NCBI RefSeq assembly: GCF_014337155.1
Contig: NZ_CP060632.1
Span: 1,557,001 to 1,621,000 of the forward strand
Direction of reading: 5' to 3'
DNA length: 64,000 bases
DNA from: Wujia chipingensis
GTDB lineage: Bacteria; Bacillota; Clostridia; Lachnospirales; Lachnospiraceae
Shown here: piece after piece, positions 7,876 to 15,848 of the stretch
How positions within the stretch are numbered: the first letter of the stretch is position 1
Layout: every line of letters begins with the position of its first letter
Notes under the pieces: generated by a model
Told to the model about the DNA's origin: nothing
Databases searched by the model: none
What the model saw: only the letters and a program-made list of their open reading frames with translations
Translations under genes and position numbers: made by a program

Positions 7876-7900
7876 GTACAGCAACACCCCTTATTTTCCG

Positions 7901-8167
7901 TTATACGTGGTTTTGCGCATCCGTACCTTCTTCCTCCGGCGGTGCCTCCTCCATATCCACTTCTTTTACCTCTTCCATATTGCGGATCTTATCGATCAGC
8001 TTTAGTGCAATCGTCGCAATCACGTAAAATACGATGATCACGATCAGCAATATGATCAGAGAGCGTACAAGACTCCGTTCATATTTCATATTGAGCAGCC
8101 ATGTAATAAGTGCCGCCAACAAAACAATAAACGCTCTTGCATTTTTATATTTGTCTTTCGTCTCCAA
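7901..8167 (-). CDS. Small two-helix membrane protein between cheD and sigD
   Basis: 88 residues starting at TTG, with GGAG nine bases upstream. Two membrane helices (about 12-26 and 35-58) are followed by an acidic cytoplasmic tail rich in Glu and Pro. The bases TTGGAGACGA occur twice in tandem at the start: the first copy supplies the ribosome site and the second the start codon. It sits 16 bases after the cheD stop and 25 bases before sigD, so it belongs to the operon. No family recognised and no function is claimed. Confidence 0.7.
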   Translation of the reverse strand: METKDKYKNARAFIVLLAALITWLLNMKYERSLVRSLIILLIVIIVFYVIATIALKLIDKIRNMEEVKEVDMEEAPPEEEGTDAQNHV

Positions 8168-8183
8168 CTATATCGTCTCCAAC

Positions 8184-8669
8184 CTATATAATGTGTGTCT
8201 GCTTTCCGGCAGTCACTACGGTCAAATCTTTGGTTACCGGATCAAATACAATGGTACGTCCATAATTTAATCCAACATCCTCCGACACGATTTTGATTCC
8301 ATACTGCTTCAGGACTTCCCGCACGGCTTCCACGTTTTTCTCTCCGATATTCCCCATTGCGGTATCAGAAGAAAACTGGAACATCTTCGCGCCACCGGCA
8401 ATCTTGGCAATCATATTCTTCCGGCTGAGTCCCTGTTTTTCCAGTTCCTCCACCAGTGCCTGTATTCCGGTATCTGCGAATTTTAATTTATTCTGGTTCT
8501 GTCTGATCTTTGTACTGTCAGGAAGCATAATGTGAACCAATCCTGCAATATTTTTCGTACGCTCATATAATACAATCCCTACACAGGACCCAAGTCCAAT
8601 GGTTGTAATCGTATCCCCCGCCATGCAAGTGTTCATATCTGCTATCCCAACCCGGATAACATCATTCAA
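8184..8669 (-). CDS. cheD: Chemoreceptor glutamine deamidase CheD
   Basis: CheD deamidates specific glutamines of methyl-accepting chemotaxis proteins and, bound to CheC, boosts its CheY-P phosphatase activity. The catalytic Cys (GLGSCVGIVLYE) and His (GLVHIMLPDS) are both present, along with the conserved NIGEKNV and GGRTI/V-like C-terminal elements. The start is taken as TTG at 8669, eight bases after GGAGG; an in-frame longer start at 8690 would overlap cheC by 29 bases. About 161 residues, typical for the family. Confidence 0.95.
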   Translation of the reverse strand: MNDVIRVGIADMNTCMAGDTITTIGLGSCVGIVLYERTKNIAGLVHIMLPDSTKIRQNQNKLKFADTGIQALVEELEKQGLSRKNMIAKIAGGAKMFQFSSDTAMGNIGEKNVEAVREVLKQYGIKIVSEDVGLNYGRTIVFDPVTKDLTVVTAGKQTHII

Positions 8670-9285
8670 CGCCTGCACCTCCAATTCCAAGCTTCAAAAG
8701 CAACTGATCGAAGGAATGCATCTCTGAGATCAACATGATGTATCCATCAATCTCCTGATTGCCTGCTTTAAATCCAGAATTGATCAGCAGTGCCTTGTCA
8801 CTTACCATGCCATATTCGATACATGGTACACTCAGAATCGCGCCTGCCATATCAATACAGATCTGCGGCTGGGAGTACCTTAGCTCCATCCCGGACAGGT
8901 TCTCTAACGATGCAACGTACGAACCGATCAGGATGTTCGCGATTTCTCCAATCGCAGACATTCCCATCTCGCTGTGCCAGTCCTGTGTCTGTCCAAGCAA
9001 CACCTCGGACAAATGTCTGGCATCGTCTAATCCAAGCACAAACAAGATCATCGCATTGAACGAACCATGTAGCCGGCTTAATACGCCGACAACAGATGTC
9101 TCCGGTCCGCCAAGTGCATTCTCAAGTTCGTTAAAATCATATAATTTTACCGTTGGAGCACTCATGCTGAGTTTAGAAGACAACAGTACAGAAAGTGATG
9201 TCGTCGCATTTCCCGCTCCAATATTTCCAAGCTCTGTCAAGGCATCTTTTACCTGCTCCGATAACTGTTCGGTATGTTTTTCCAT
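8662..9285 (-). CDS. cheC: CheY-P phosphatase CheC
   Basis: CheC dephosphorylates CheY-P and works with CheD in one of the three adaptation systems known from B. subtilis. Two pseudo-symmetrical phosphatase motifs are visible, each with Glu and Asn three residues apart: ELGNIGAGNATTSL near residue 20 and IGEIANILIGSYV near residue 118. About 207 residues, normal length. ATG at 9285 is chosen because AAGG lies eight bases upstream, rather than the GTG at 9294. It overlaps cheD by 8 bases. Confidence 0.95.
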   Translation of the reverse strand: MEKHTEQLSEQVKDALTELGNIGAGNATTSLSVLLSSKLSMSAPTVKLYDFNELENALGGPETSVVGVLSRLHGSFNAMILFVLGLDDARHLSEVLLGQTQDWHSEMGMSAIGEIANILIGSYVASLENLSGMELRYSQPQICIDMAGAILSVPCIEYGMVSDKALLINSGFKAGNQEIDGYIMLISEMHSFDQLLLKLGIGGAGVE

Positions 9286-9300
9286 GGCATACACCTTTTC

Positions 9301-9756
9301 TTATTCGTTGTCAATATCTGCAATCAGCGCACCAATATTTAAAAGTGAGATCAGGGATTCGTTATACTTTCCTACACCAGTCAGATATGTACGTGTATCT
9401 CCACTCTCTGTTGCAATCTGCTCAATATCGTCATCCGTCAGGGTAACTACCTCACGCACCTCATCCACTAAAATACCTATTTTTGCATTTCCCTCTACCT
9501 TGAGGATCAGGATACGGGACGCATTCGTATTTTCCTTATCCGGCAATTCAAATTTCCGTCTGAGGCTCATAACCGGAACAACCTCACCACGCAGATTGAT
9601 GATGCCAAGGAAGTACGGCTGTGCATGCGGAACTCTTGTAATCTTCTGCAGACGGACAATATTATCAATATAGGTAATATCAATTCCGTACTGTTCATTG
9701 TCAAATTTTAAAATAATATACTGCTTTGCGCTATTCGCTACTGCATTTCCATCCAT
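9301..9756 (-). CDS. cheW: Chemotaxis coupling protein CheW
   Basis: CheW joins the receptors to the CheA kinase at the membrane array. The 151-residue protein is a single CheW/SH3-like domain: QYIILKFDNEQYGIDI, the IINLRGEVVPVMSLR signature, and GILVDEVREVV. A GGGAGGTG ribosome site precedes the ATG by 7 bases. It lies 15 bases after cheA and 15 bases before cheC. Confidence 0.96.
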   Translation of the reverse strand: MDGNAVANSAKQYIILKFDNEQYGIDITYIDNIVRLQKITRVPHAQPYFLGIINLRGEVVPVMSLRRKFELPDKENTNASRILILKVEGNAKIGILVDEVREVVTLTDDDIEQIATESGDTRTYLTGVGKYNESLISLLNIGALIADIDNE

Positions 9757-9771
9757 GTATGTGCACCTCCC

Positions 9772-11859
9772 TTACACCAATGTGTTTGAATCAATAATCA
9801 AAGCAACTTCACCATTTCCAAGAATCGTTGCACCACTGATCATCTTTGGCACATGAATGTATTTTCCAAGTGACTTGATAACGATCTCCTGCTGACCGAG
9901 CAGCTTGTCGATCACAAGACCCGCCTGTTTGTCACCCTTCTTTACAATTACAACGATCTCGCCCTCATCCTCGATGGCATCCTCGTCCTTTTCAATCGGA
10001 TCAATATCCAGAACCTCGTTCAGACGTACAAGTGGGATTACCGAACCACGCAGGTTGATAACCTCTTTTGTATGTACATAACGGATATCCTCCGGCAAAA
10101 TCTCCTCAACCGTCACAATAGAATTTAATGGGAGTGCATACTTCTCGCCGGATACCTCTACCATCAATGCCTGAATGATTGCAAGTGTCAGAGGCAGTCT
10201 TACAATAAAGGTTGTTCCCTCACCAAGCTTTGATACAACCTCGACATCACCGCCAAGTCCCTCAATCTTGTTCTTTACAACATCCAGACCAACGCCTCGG
10301 CCGGATACATCGGAGATCTTCTCTGCGGTTGAGAAAGCAGGCATAAACAACAGATCAATTGCATCTTTTTCTGTCATATATTCTGCCTGTTCCTCTGTGA
10401 TCTGTCCCTTCTCCAGTGCCTTGCGCTTGATCTTTTCTACATCGATGCCCGCACCATCATCGCTGACCTCAATGGTAACATTATTTCCATCCTGGTAAGC
10501 ATCCAGACGAATCGTACCAACCTGTGGCTTTCCTAACTTCAGACGGTCAATCGTGGACTCCAGTCCATGATCGGCGGCATTTCGAAGCATATGCATCAAT
10601 GGATCACCAATCTCATCGATAACCGTACGGTCAAGTTCGGTATCCTCACCAGTCATGATCAACTCCATCTCCTTGTTGAGCTTCTTGGAGAGATCACGGA
10701 TCATACGTGGGAACCGGTTCACTACGCTCTCGATTGGAACCATTCGAACCTTCATAACCGATTCATGCAGATTCGTTGTGATACGCTCTAAGTATTCAAT
10801 CTGTTCGTTGAAAGACTGATCCTGGGAGGAAAGGGTTCCTGTCACAGAGACAAGTCCATTCTTCGCAATAATAAGCTCGGACACCTGATTCATCAGATCA
10901 TCCAGCTTCTCGATATCGACACGCACCGAACGATTGACAACCGGCTTTCCAGACTTGCCAGCTGGCTTCTTCTCTTCCTTCTTTTCAGGTGCAGCCGCCT
11001 TGGCAACTGTCTCCTCTGGCTTTTTTTCTTCTTCCTTTGCCTCTGTCTGCGCTGGTTCTTCTTCCTTCAGTTCATATTCCTCAATTACTGCCTCCTCGAT
11101 CTCAGAGACATTCTCGATTGCTTTCTTTACTTCCTCCAACGATTTGTCAGAGATGATAAACATGGAAAAATCAAGGTCAAACTTTTCATCCTCGATATCC
11201 TGTACACTTGGTACGGATTTGATAATCTCGCCCTTGTTCTCCAACCCCTTAAATACAAGGAATGCACGTGCAGCCTTCAGCAGACAGGTTTCCTGAATAT
11301 ATACCGTTGTGGCATATACATGCATGCCCTGTGCCTTCGCCTCACTGATTGCATTCTTCTCGAAATCAGCCAATGGGATAGACAGATATTTTCTACGGTC
11401 ACCGCCCTCTGGCTTTTTCTCCTCTTTGGTCTCTTCTTTTGTCGCTGCCGCCTGTGCTTCACCACTTCCTGCCAGACCATTCTGCAAAACAGCATTTAAC
11501 TGTGCAATCAGCTCATCATTGTCCTCCGTACCTTCATCCGAGGTTTCAATGATGTTGGTCAGATATCCCTCTAATGCATCCAGACATTTGAATACGATAT
11601 CAACCAGATCCGCATTGACGTTCATCTTTCCGTTCCGGATCTCAGAGAACACATTCTCCATATCATGTGTCAAGCGCTGCATACGCTTATATCCCATCGT
11701 TCCTGCCATTCCCTTTAATGAATGGGCAGCTCTGAAAATCTCATTTACCGTATCAACGTTCTCCGGCTCTGACTCCAATATCAGCACCTGATCATTGAGT
11801 GTCTGTAAATGTTCTTTTGATTCATCAATAAAAATCTCCAGATATTGACTTAAATCCAT
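9772..11859 (-). CDS. cheA: Chemotaxis histidine kinase CheA
   Basis: Central chemotaxis kinase that phosphorylates CheY and CheB. The 695 residues carry the P1 HPt domain with phospho-acceptor His46 (AAHSLKGMAGT), a P2 response-regulator-binding region (about 155-270), an acidic Glu/Lys-rich linker (about 270-310), the P3 dimerisation helices (about 318-380), the P4 ATPase with N box (MLRNAADHG), G1 (DDGAGID) and G2 (GRGVGLDVV), and a P5 CheW-like domain (about 560-695). It overlaps cheB by 10 bases. Confidence 0.97.
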   Translation of the reverse strand: MDLSQYLEIFIDESKEHLQTLNDQVLILESEPENVDTVNEIFRAAHSLKGMAGTMGYKRMQRLTHDMENVFSEIRNGKMNVNADLVDIVFKCLDALEGYLTNIIETSDEGTEDNDELIAQLNAVLQNGLAGSGEAQAAATKEETKEEKKPEGGDRRKYLSIPLADFEKNAISEAKAQGMHVYATTVYIQETCLLKAARAFLVFKGLENKGEIIKSVPSVQDIEDEKFDLDFSMFIISDKSLEEVKKAIENVSEIEEAVIEEYELKEEEPAQTEAKEEEKKPEETVAKAAAPEKKEEKKPAGKSGKPVVNRSVRVDIEKLDDLMNQVSELIIAKNGLVSVTGTLSSQDQSFNEQIEYLERITTNLHESVMKVRMVPIESVVNRFPRMIRDLSKKLNKEMELIMTGEDTELDRTVIDEIGDPLMHMLRNAADHGLESTIDRLKLGKPQVGTIRLDAYQDGNNVTIEVSDDGAGIDVEKIKRKALEKGQITEEQAEYMTEKDAIDLLFMPAFSTAEKISDVSGRGVGLDVVKNKIEGLGGDVEVVSKLGEGTTFIVRLPLTLAIIQALMVEVSGEKYALPLNSIVTVEEILPEDIRYVHTKEVINLRGSVIPLVRLNEVLDIDPIEKDEDAIEDEGEIVVIVKKGDKQAGLVIDKLLGQQEIVIKSLGKYIHVPKMISGATILGNGEVALIIDSNTLV

Positions 11860-12932
11860 TCTTGCACCCCTACTTTCTTTGTTATCTCTTCCGCAATCTG
11901 CTGCAGATCACACACACAGTCACAAAGTCCGGCATCACGGATTGCCTTCGGCATTCCATATACGGTACTACTTGCCTCATCCTGCGCGATCACATAGACC
12001 GGCTTGTGCTTTGCAAGTTCCTGTGTGCCCTTCGTTCCATCTGCACCCATTCCGGTTAAAATGACACATATGATCTCGTCATATGATACATGACTTAAAC
12101 TTGAAAGCATGACATTTCCACACGGTTTCAAGCCCCCGATTGGCGGTGTCTCATCGAAAAACACTTCACAGCCCTTCGCTGTTTCATGCAGTGCCAGATG
12201 GGTTCCACCCTTGGCAATGTAGACATGACCATTCTTTAATACATCGCCCTCTGCAGCCTCCTTCACAGATACCGCGCTCTGCTCGTTTAATCGCATCGCA
12301 AGTGTCTTCGTAAATCCCTCTGGCATATGCTGTACTAAAACAACCGGTGCAGCAAGATTTTTCGGAAGCTTTGGTATCACAGACTGCAGTGCCCGTGGTC
12401 CACCAGTGGAACACACAAGTGCCACCAGTTTTTTTCCGTTTTTCTGTCTATGCTTTTTTTTGATGATTACAGGTTTTTCCGGCTCCATGGTACAAGCAGC
12501 CTCCGCCTTATGCAGAGTGCGTTCCTTTACCTCCACTGCCATACAGAGTGCTTTTTTGATCTTCTCAGCATACCTCTGCACATCCTTTTGAAAGATATGT
12601 TCCGGTTTCCGGATAAACTCAATCGCGCCCAGATCCAGTGCTGTAAAGACTGCATAGGAATCCTCTCTTGCACTGAATACAATAAATGGAGCAACAACAC
12701 CTGCTTCCTTCGACTTTTTGATCAAGGTCAGACCATCCATCTTTGGCATATCGATATCCGTCATAACAACGTCAATATCGTTCTGCTTCGACAGATATGC
12801 ATAACCTTCCTCTCCATCCGCCGCAAGATATGCAACTGTAAATCCATCAATATGGTTTATTATATCAGACATGACTCTTCTCATGAGTGCAGAGTCATCT
12901 ATTAGTAATATTTTTTTAGGATCGTTTTCCAT
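11850..12932 (-). CDS. cheB: Chemotaxis response regulator methylesterase CheB
   Basis: CheB removes methyl groups from, and deamidates, receptors when phosphorylated by CheA. Residues 1-125 form a receiver domain (LLIDDSALMRR; phospho-acceptor Asp in VVMTDIDMPKMDG; Lys in FIRKPEH). After a basic linker comes the methylesterase with Ser (CSTGGPRALQ), His (QHMPEGFT) and Asp (GMGADGTKG). The 360-residue length is normal. No cheR methyltransferase is in the window; its partner must lie elsewhere. The ATG overlaps the end of the PilZ gene by 17 bases. Confidence 0.96.
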   Translation of the reverse strand: MENDPKKILLIDDSALMRRVMSDIINHIDGFTVAYLAADGEEGYAYLSKQNDIDVVMTDIDMPKMDGLTLIKKSKEAGVVAPFIVFSAREDSYAVFTALDLGAIEFIRKPEHIFQKDVQRYAEKIKKALCMAVEVKERTLHKAEAACTMEPEKPVIIKKKHRQKNGKKLVALVCSTGGPRALQSVIPKLPKNLAAPVVLVQHMPEGFTKTLAMRLNEQSAVSVKEAAEGDVLKNGHVYIAKGGTHLALHETAKGCEVFFDETPPIGGLKPCGNVMLSSLSHVSYDEIICVILTGMGADGTKGTQELAKHKPVYVIAQDEASSTVYGMPKAIRDAGLCDCVCDLQQIAEEITKKVGVQEWI

Positions 12933-13629
12933 TCGCTATTTCCATTCTTTCACTTTCAAAAATAAAACGAACAATCTTATCACGCTCGTCCTGTGTTATT
13001 TTCAAAAATTCCATACGCTGTTCAAACATATCCGAACGTTCGCGTACAGGTGTACTTGATAATATACGCGCAAATAAATTAAACTGTAAAATTTCTCCGA
13101 CAATAGAGACCATGAATTTTACCTTTACCACTTCGTTGCGCTCAATGTTGGTTCTCTGGTTCAGTCTGAGACCACCACCACTGATATCTACAATTCGTGC
13201 CGGCTGCCACGGCAGGGCATCCTCCGGGACAGAGATATCATCTGGAATTCCCGTATCATATTCTTCATCCGAAACCACTCTGATCTGCGCATCGATCAGG
13301 CAGTCATACCGGTAAAACTGCCGCCGCTGCACCTTCTCCAAGGCACCAAGCAGCTTGATATCAAGGAAAAACAGATTTCCGCTCTTATAACGCGAAGTTA
13401 CCTGTACATTGCATTGCAGCAAGCCACGCTCTGTATAAAAGCATGCCGTATAACGCTCATCTAAATCCAAAGGTACGATCCGTCCCTCAAAAATCGGCAT
13501 CGCAATCTGTAATTTATCCTGATCCAGAATATCATAGATTTTGCTCACATAGACCTTTTTATTCTGCTCGTTACGAATAACCTGATCGAGTCGCACCAAT
13601 TCAATTTTATTACCTATCGCTATTCCCAT
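12916..13629 (-). CDS. PilZ-domain flagellar brake protein, YcgR/YpfA-like
   Basis: Cyclic-di-GMP receptor expected to slow the motor by acting on MotA or the C-ring when c-di-GMP rises. The 237-residue protein has an N-terminal YcgR-like beta domain (about 1-95) and a C-terminal PilZ domain (about 100-225). Both c-di-GMP-binding motifs are intact: RxxxR in RRQFYR (about residue 103) and DxSxxG in DISGGG (about 149). It sits between flhG and cheB in the operon, a place that is empty in B. subtilis. Confidence 0.88.
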   Translation of the reverse strand: MGIAIGNKIELVRLDQVIRNEQNKKVYVSKIYDILDQDKLQIAMPIFEGRIVPLDLDERYTACFYTERGLLQCNVQVTSRYKSGNLFFLDIKLLGALEKVQRRQFYRYDCLIDAQIRVVSDEEYDTGIPDDISVPEDALPWQPARIVDISGGGLRLNQRTNIERNEVVKVKFMVSIVGEILQFNLFARILSSTPVRERSDMFEQRMEFLKITQDERDKIVRFIFESERMEIANGKRS

Positions 13630-13674
13630 TCATACGTACCATCTTTTCCTTTTTCTGCTGTCTATATCTAACAA

Positions 13675-14556
13675 TTAACGGATTCTCTTCTTTGAACGGA
13701 AGAAATCAATAAATACCCGTGCAATTCCTTCTTTTTTCTTACTCTCCTCAACCGTATCGTCACTCAGACGATTGACAAGCTGGCAGATTCCCTTTGTGGC
13801 TGTCGTTCCCGGATATGCCTGCACAAGTGGTTTCTGCTCAATAACCGCCATGGAAGCATTCTTATCCTGCAGCACAGCGCCCAGAAATGAAAGCTTTGTA
13901 TTCAAAAACTTTGAAGACACCGTATCGATCTTGTGGAAGATTTCTGCCCCTTCCGCCTCATTTTCCACACGGTTGGCTACAACATGGATTGTCTTATAGA
14001 GCGGATTGAAGCTGTTCTTTCTACGCAGTACTTTAAGCAATGAGTAAGAATCTGTAATGGATGTCGGTTCCGGTGTCACAACCAGAACGACCTCCGGGCT
14101 CATCATGACGAACTCCATAACGGAATCCGTAATCCCCGCACCTGTATCAATAATCACAACATCATACATCTGGTCGAGCTTCACTAATTCGGAAATCAAA
14201 AGTTTGATACTCGCATTATCGAGTGTCGCAAGCTCGGACACCCCCGAACCACCGGAGATAAATCCAATTCCTTCCGGTCCCTGCGTAATGATCTCTGTCA
14301 TAGATTTATTATTATGTATCAGATCCAATAAGTTATATTGTGGGCGGATTCCAAGCATGACCTCGACATTTGCCAATCCGAAGTCCGCGTCAAATACAAC
14401 CACTTTTTTGCCGCGCCGCGCAAGCTCCAGCGCAATATTGACTGACAATGTCGTCTTGCCGACACCGCCCTTTCCACTTGTAATTGCAATTACCCTTGCA
14501 TTGGAGATTTCCTGATTGGTCTGCACGCGTTCCCGTAATTTCGTTGCCTGATCCAT
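13675..14556 (-). CDS. flhG: Flagellar number regulator FlhG (MinD/ParA-type ATPase)
   Basis: FlhG (YlxH) is a MinD-like ATPase that controls flagellar number and position and stimulates the FlhF GTPase. The 293-residue protein has an N-terminal FlhF-activating stretch (DQATKLRERVQ), the deviant Walker A SGKGGVGKTTLS (about residues 28-39), Walker A' (FDADFGLANV) and switch II (VVIIDTGAG). The ATG at 14556 forms a TGATG junction with the flhF stop; a GTG three bases earlier is possible. Confidence 0.95.
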   Translation of the reverse strand: MDQATKLRERVQTNQEISNARVIAITSGKGGVGKTTLSVNIALELARRGKKVVVFDADFGLANVEVMLGIRPQYNLLDLIHNNKSMTEIITQGPEGIGFISGGSGVSELATLDNASIKLLISELVKLDQMYDVVIIDTGAGITDSVMEFVMMSPEVVLVVTPEPTSITDSYSLLKVLRRKNSFNPLYKTIHVVANRVENEAEGAEIFHKIDTVSSKFLNTKLSFLGAVLQDKNASMAVIEQKPLVQAYPGTTATKGICQLVNRLSDDTVEESKKKEGIARVFIDFFRSKKRIR

Positions 14557-15848
14557 CACTTTCCACCTCCTAACAATTTCTTAGCAATAATCTGTGGATC
14601 CAGAACGCCGATATCATCCGGCACATTCTGTCCCCATGTCACATAAGAAAGCGGTTTTCCTGTATCCAGTTTCAGATTCAATATGCTTCCCAGACCATTT
14701 GTCTCATCCAGTTTTGTGAAAATAAGATTATAATCAAACAGTTCGCCATACGTGTTGGCAATGGAAAGCAGATCCGCATATTTTACCGTGGCAGATACAA
14801 CGAGGAACACTTCTGTCTCGTACTCCTTCACGGAATCAATGATCTGCTTTAAGTCTTCCTTCTGCTCTTCGCTCTTATGGGAGCGTCCGGCTGTGTCAAC
14901 TAAGATCAGATCATAGTTTTTAAACTTTTCTACACTCTGCGCCATCTCCTCCGGAGTATACACAACCTCCATTGGCGCAGACAAAATATTTGCATACGTC
15001 TTTAACTGCTCAATTGCTGCAATACGATATGTGTCGATAGAAAACATCGCACATTTTAATTTCATATCCAGCGTACAGAGCGACGCCAGCTTTGCCATCG
15101 TGGTTGTCTTTCCAACGCCGGTATTTCCGACAAAAAATACAACCTTCGGTTTCTTCTCACCGGCAGTTAACGGCTGGATTTCGCCGAGCTTCAGAACGAT
15201 CTTCTGGTATACGTTTGCCAGTATGTTGTCGATCGGCTGTTTATCATCCTTCACAGTCAGCTCGTCAATGATTTCCTTTGCATGTGCCTCCGAAACCTCG
15301 CTGTCCATCAACTGTTTGATTACAAGATCCACAACCTTATTGCCCGACTGCTCTGGTTCCGTTTTCTTTTCTTCCGCCTTTACAGTCGCCTCACCTGAAG
15401 AAATCGCCTGATTGGCGGCTTCCTTAATCGAGGCTTCCGCTGACTTCTGTGTCTGCATCTGCTGTTCGAGAAGCTTCGCGATACTGTTAATTTTCTCCTC
15501 AATCGCGTTCTGTGCTTCCTCGCTGTAGGAATCCTTGTTCTCTCCAAACGCCTTGCCAAACAGGAACGGTTCCTCGGCGGACTCACCCCGGCGTTCCTGC
15601 CTGAGATCAATTGTCTGTTCATCCGATTTGACAGATGGAGCCGCTGCTGGTGCAGTAGTCGCCGCCTGTTCCTCCATATCATCATCGATCGCTGCCGTCA
15701 GCTCCACGCGCGACTTTTTAAAGAGACGCATGATTCCTCCCGGCTTGATTTTTTTCACATTCATTACAATCGCATCCGGTCCCAGATCCTCCTTGGCGAG
15801 CAGGATTGCTTCTTTTTCAGTTAGTGCTTTATACTTCTTAATTATCAT
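14556..15848 (-). CDS. flhF: Flagellar SRP-type GTPase FlhF
   Basis: FlhF is the third SRP GTPase (with Ffh and FtsY) and directs where flagella are built. 430 residues: B domain with the usual opening (MIIKKYKALTEKEAILLAKEDLG), a disordered Glu/Ala/Lys-rich region (about 60-165), the N domain, and the G domain with P-loop GNTGVGKTTT (about residue 242), DTAGRS and TKLDET motifs. The start overlaps the end of flhA by 11 bases. Confidence 0.96.
   Translation of the reverse strand: MIIKKYKALTEKEAILLAKEDLGPDAIVMNVKKIKPGGIMRLFKKSRVELTAAIDDDMEEQAATTAPAAAPSVKSDEQTIDLRQERRGESAEEPFLFGKAFGENKDSYSEEAQNAIEEKINSIAKLLEQQMQTQKSAEASIKEAANQAISSGEATVKAEEKKTEPEQSGNKVVDLVIKQLMDSEVSEAHAKEIIDELTVKDDKQPIDNILANVYQKIVLKLGEIQPLTAGEKKPKVVFFVGNTGVGKTTTMAKLASLCTLDMKLKCAMFSIDTYRIAAIEQLKTYANILSAPMEVVYTPEEMAQSVEKFKNYDLILVDTAGRSHKSEEQKEDLKQIIDSVKEYETEVFLVVSATVKYADLLSIANTYGELFDYNLIFTKLDETNGLGSILNLKLDTGKPLSYVTWGQNVPDDIGVLDPQIIAKKLLGGGK

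Noticed and set aside
8759-9673. 304-codon plus-strand open frame opposite cheC and cheW
   Set aside because: Antisense shadow of two well-supported chemotaxis genes; Ser/Pro-rich translation without domains.
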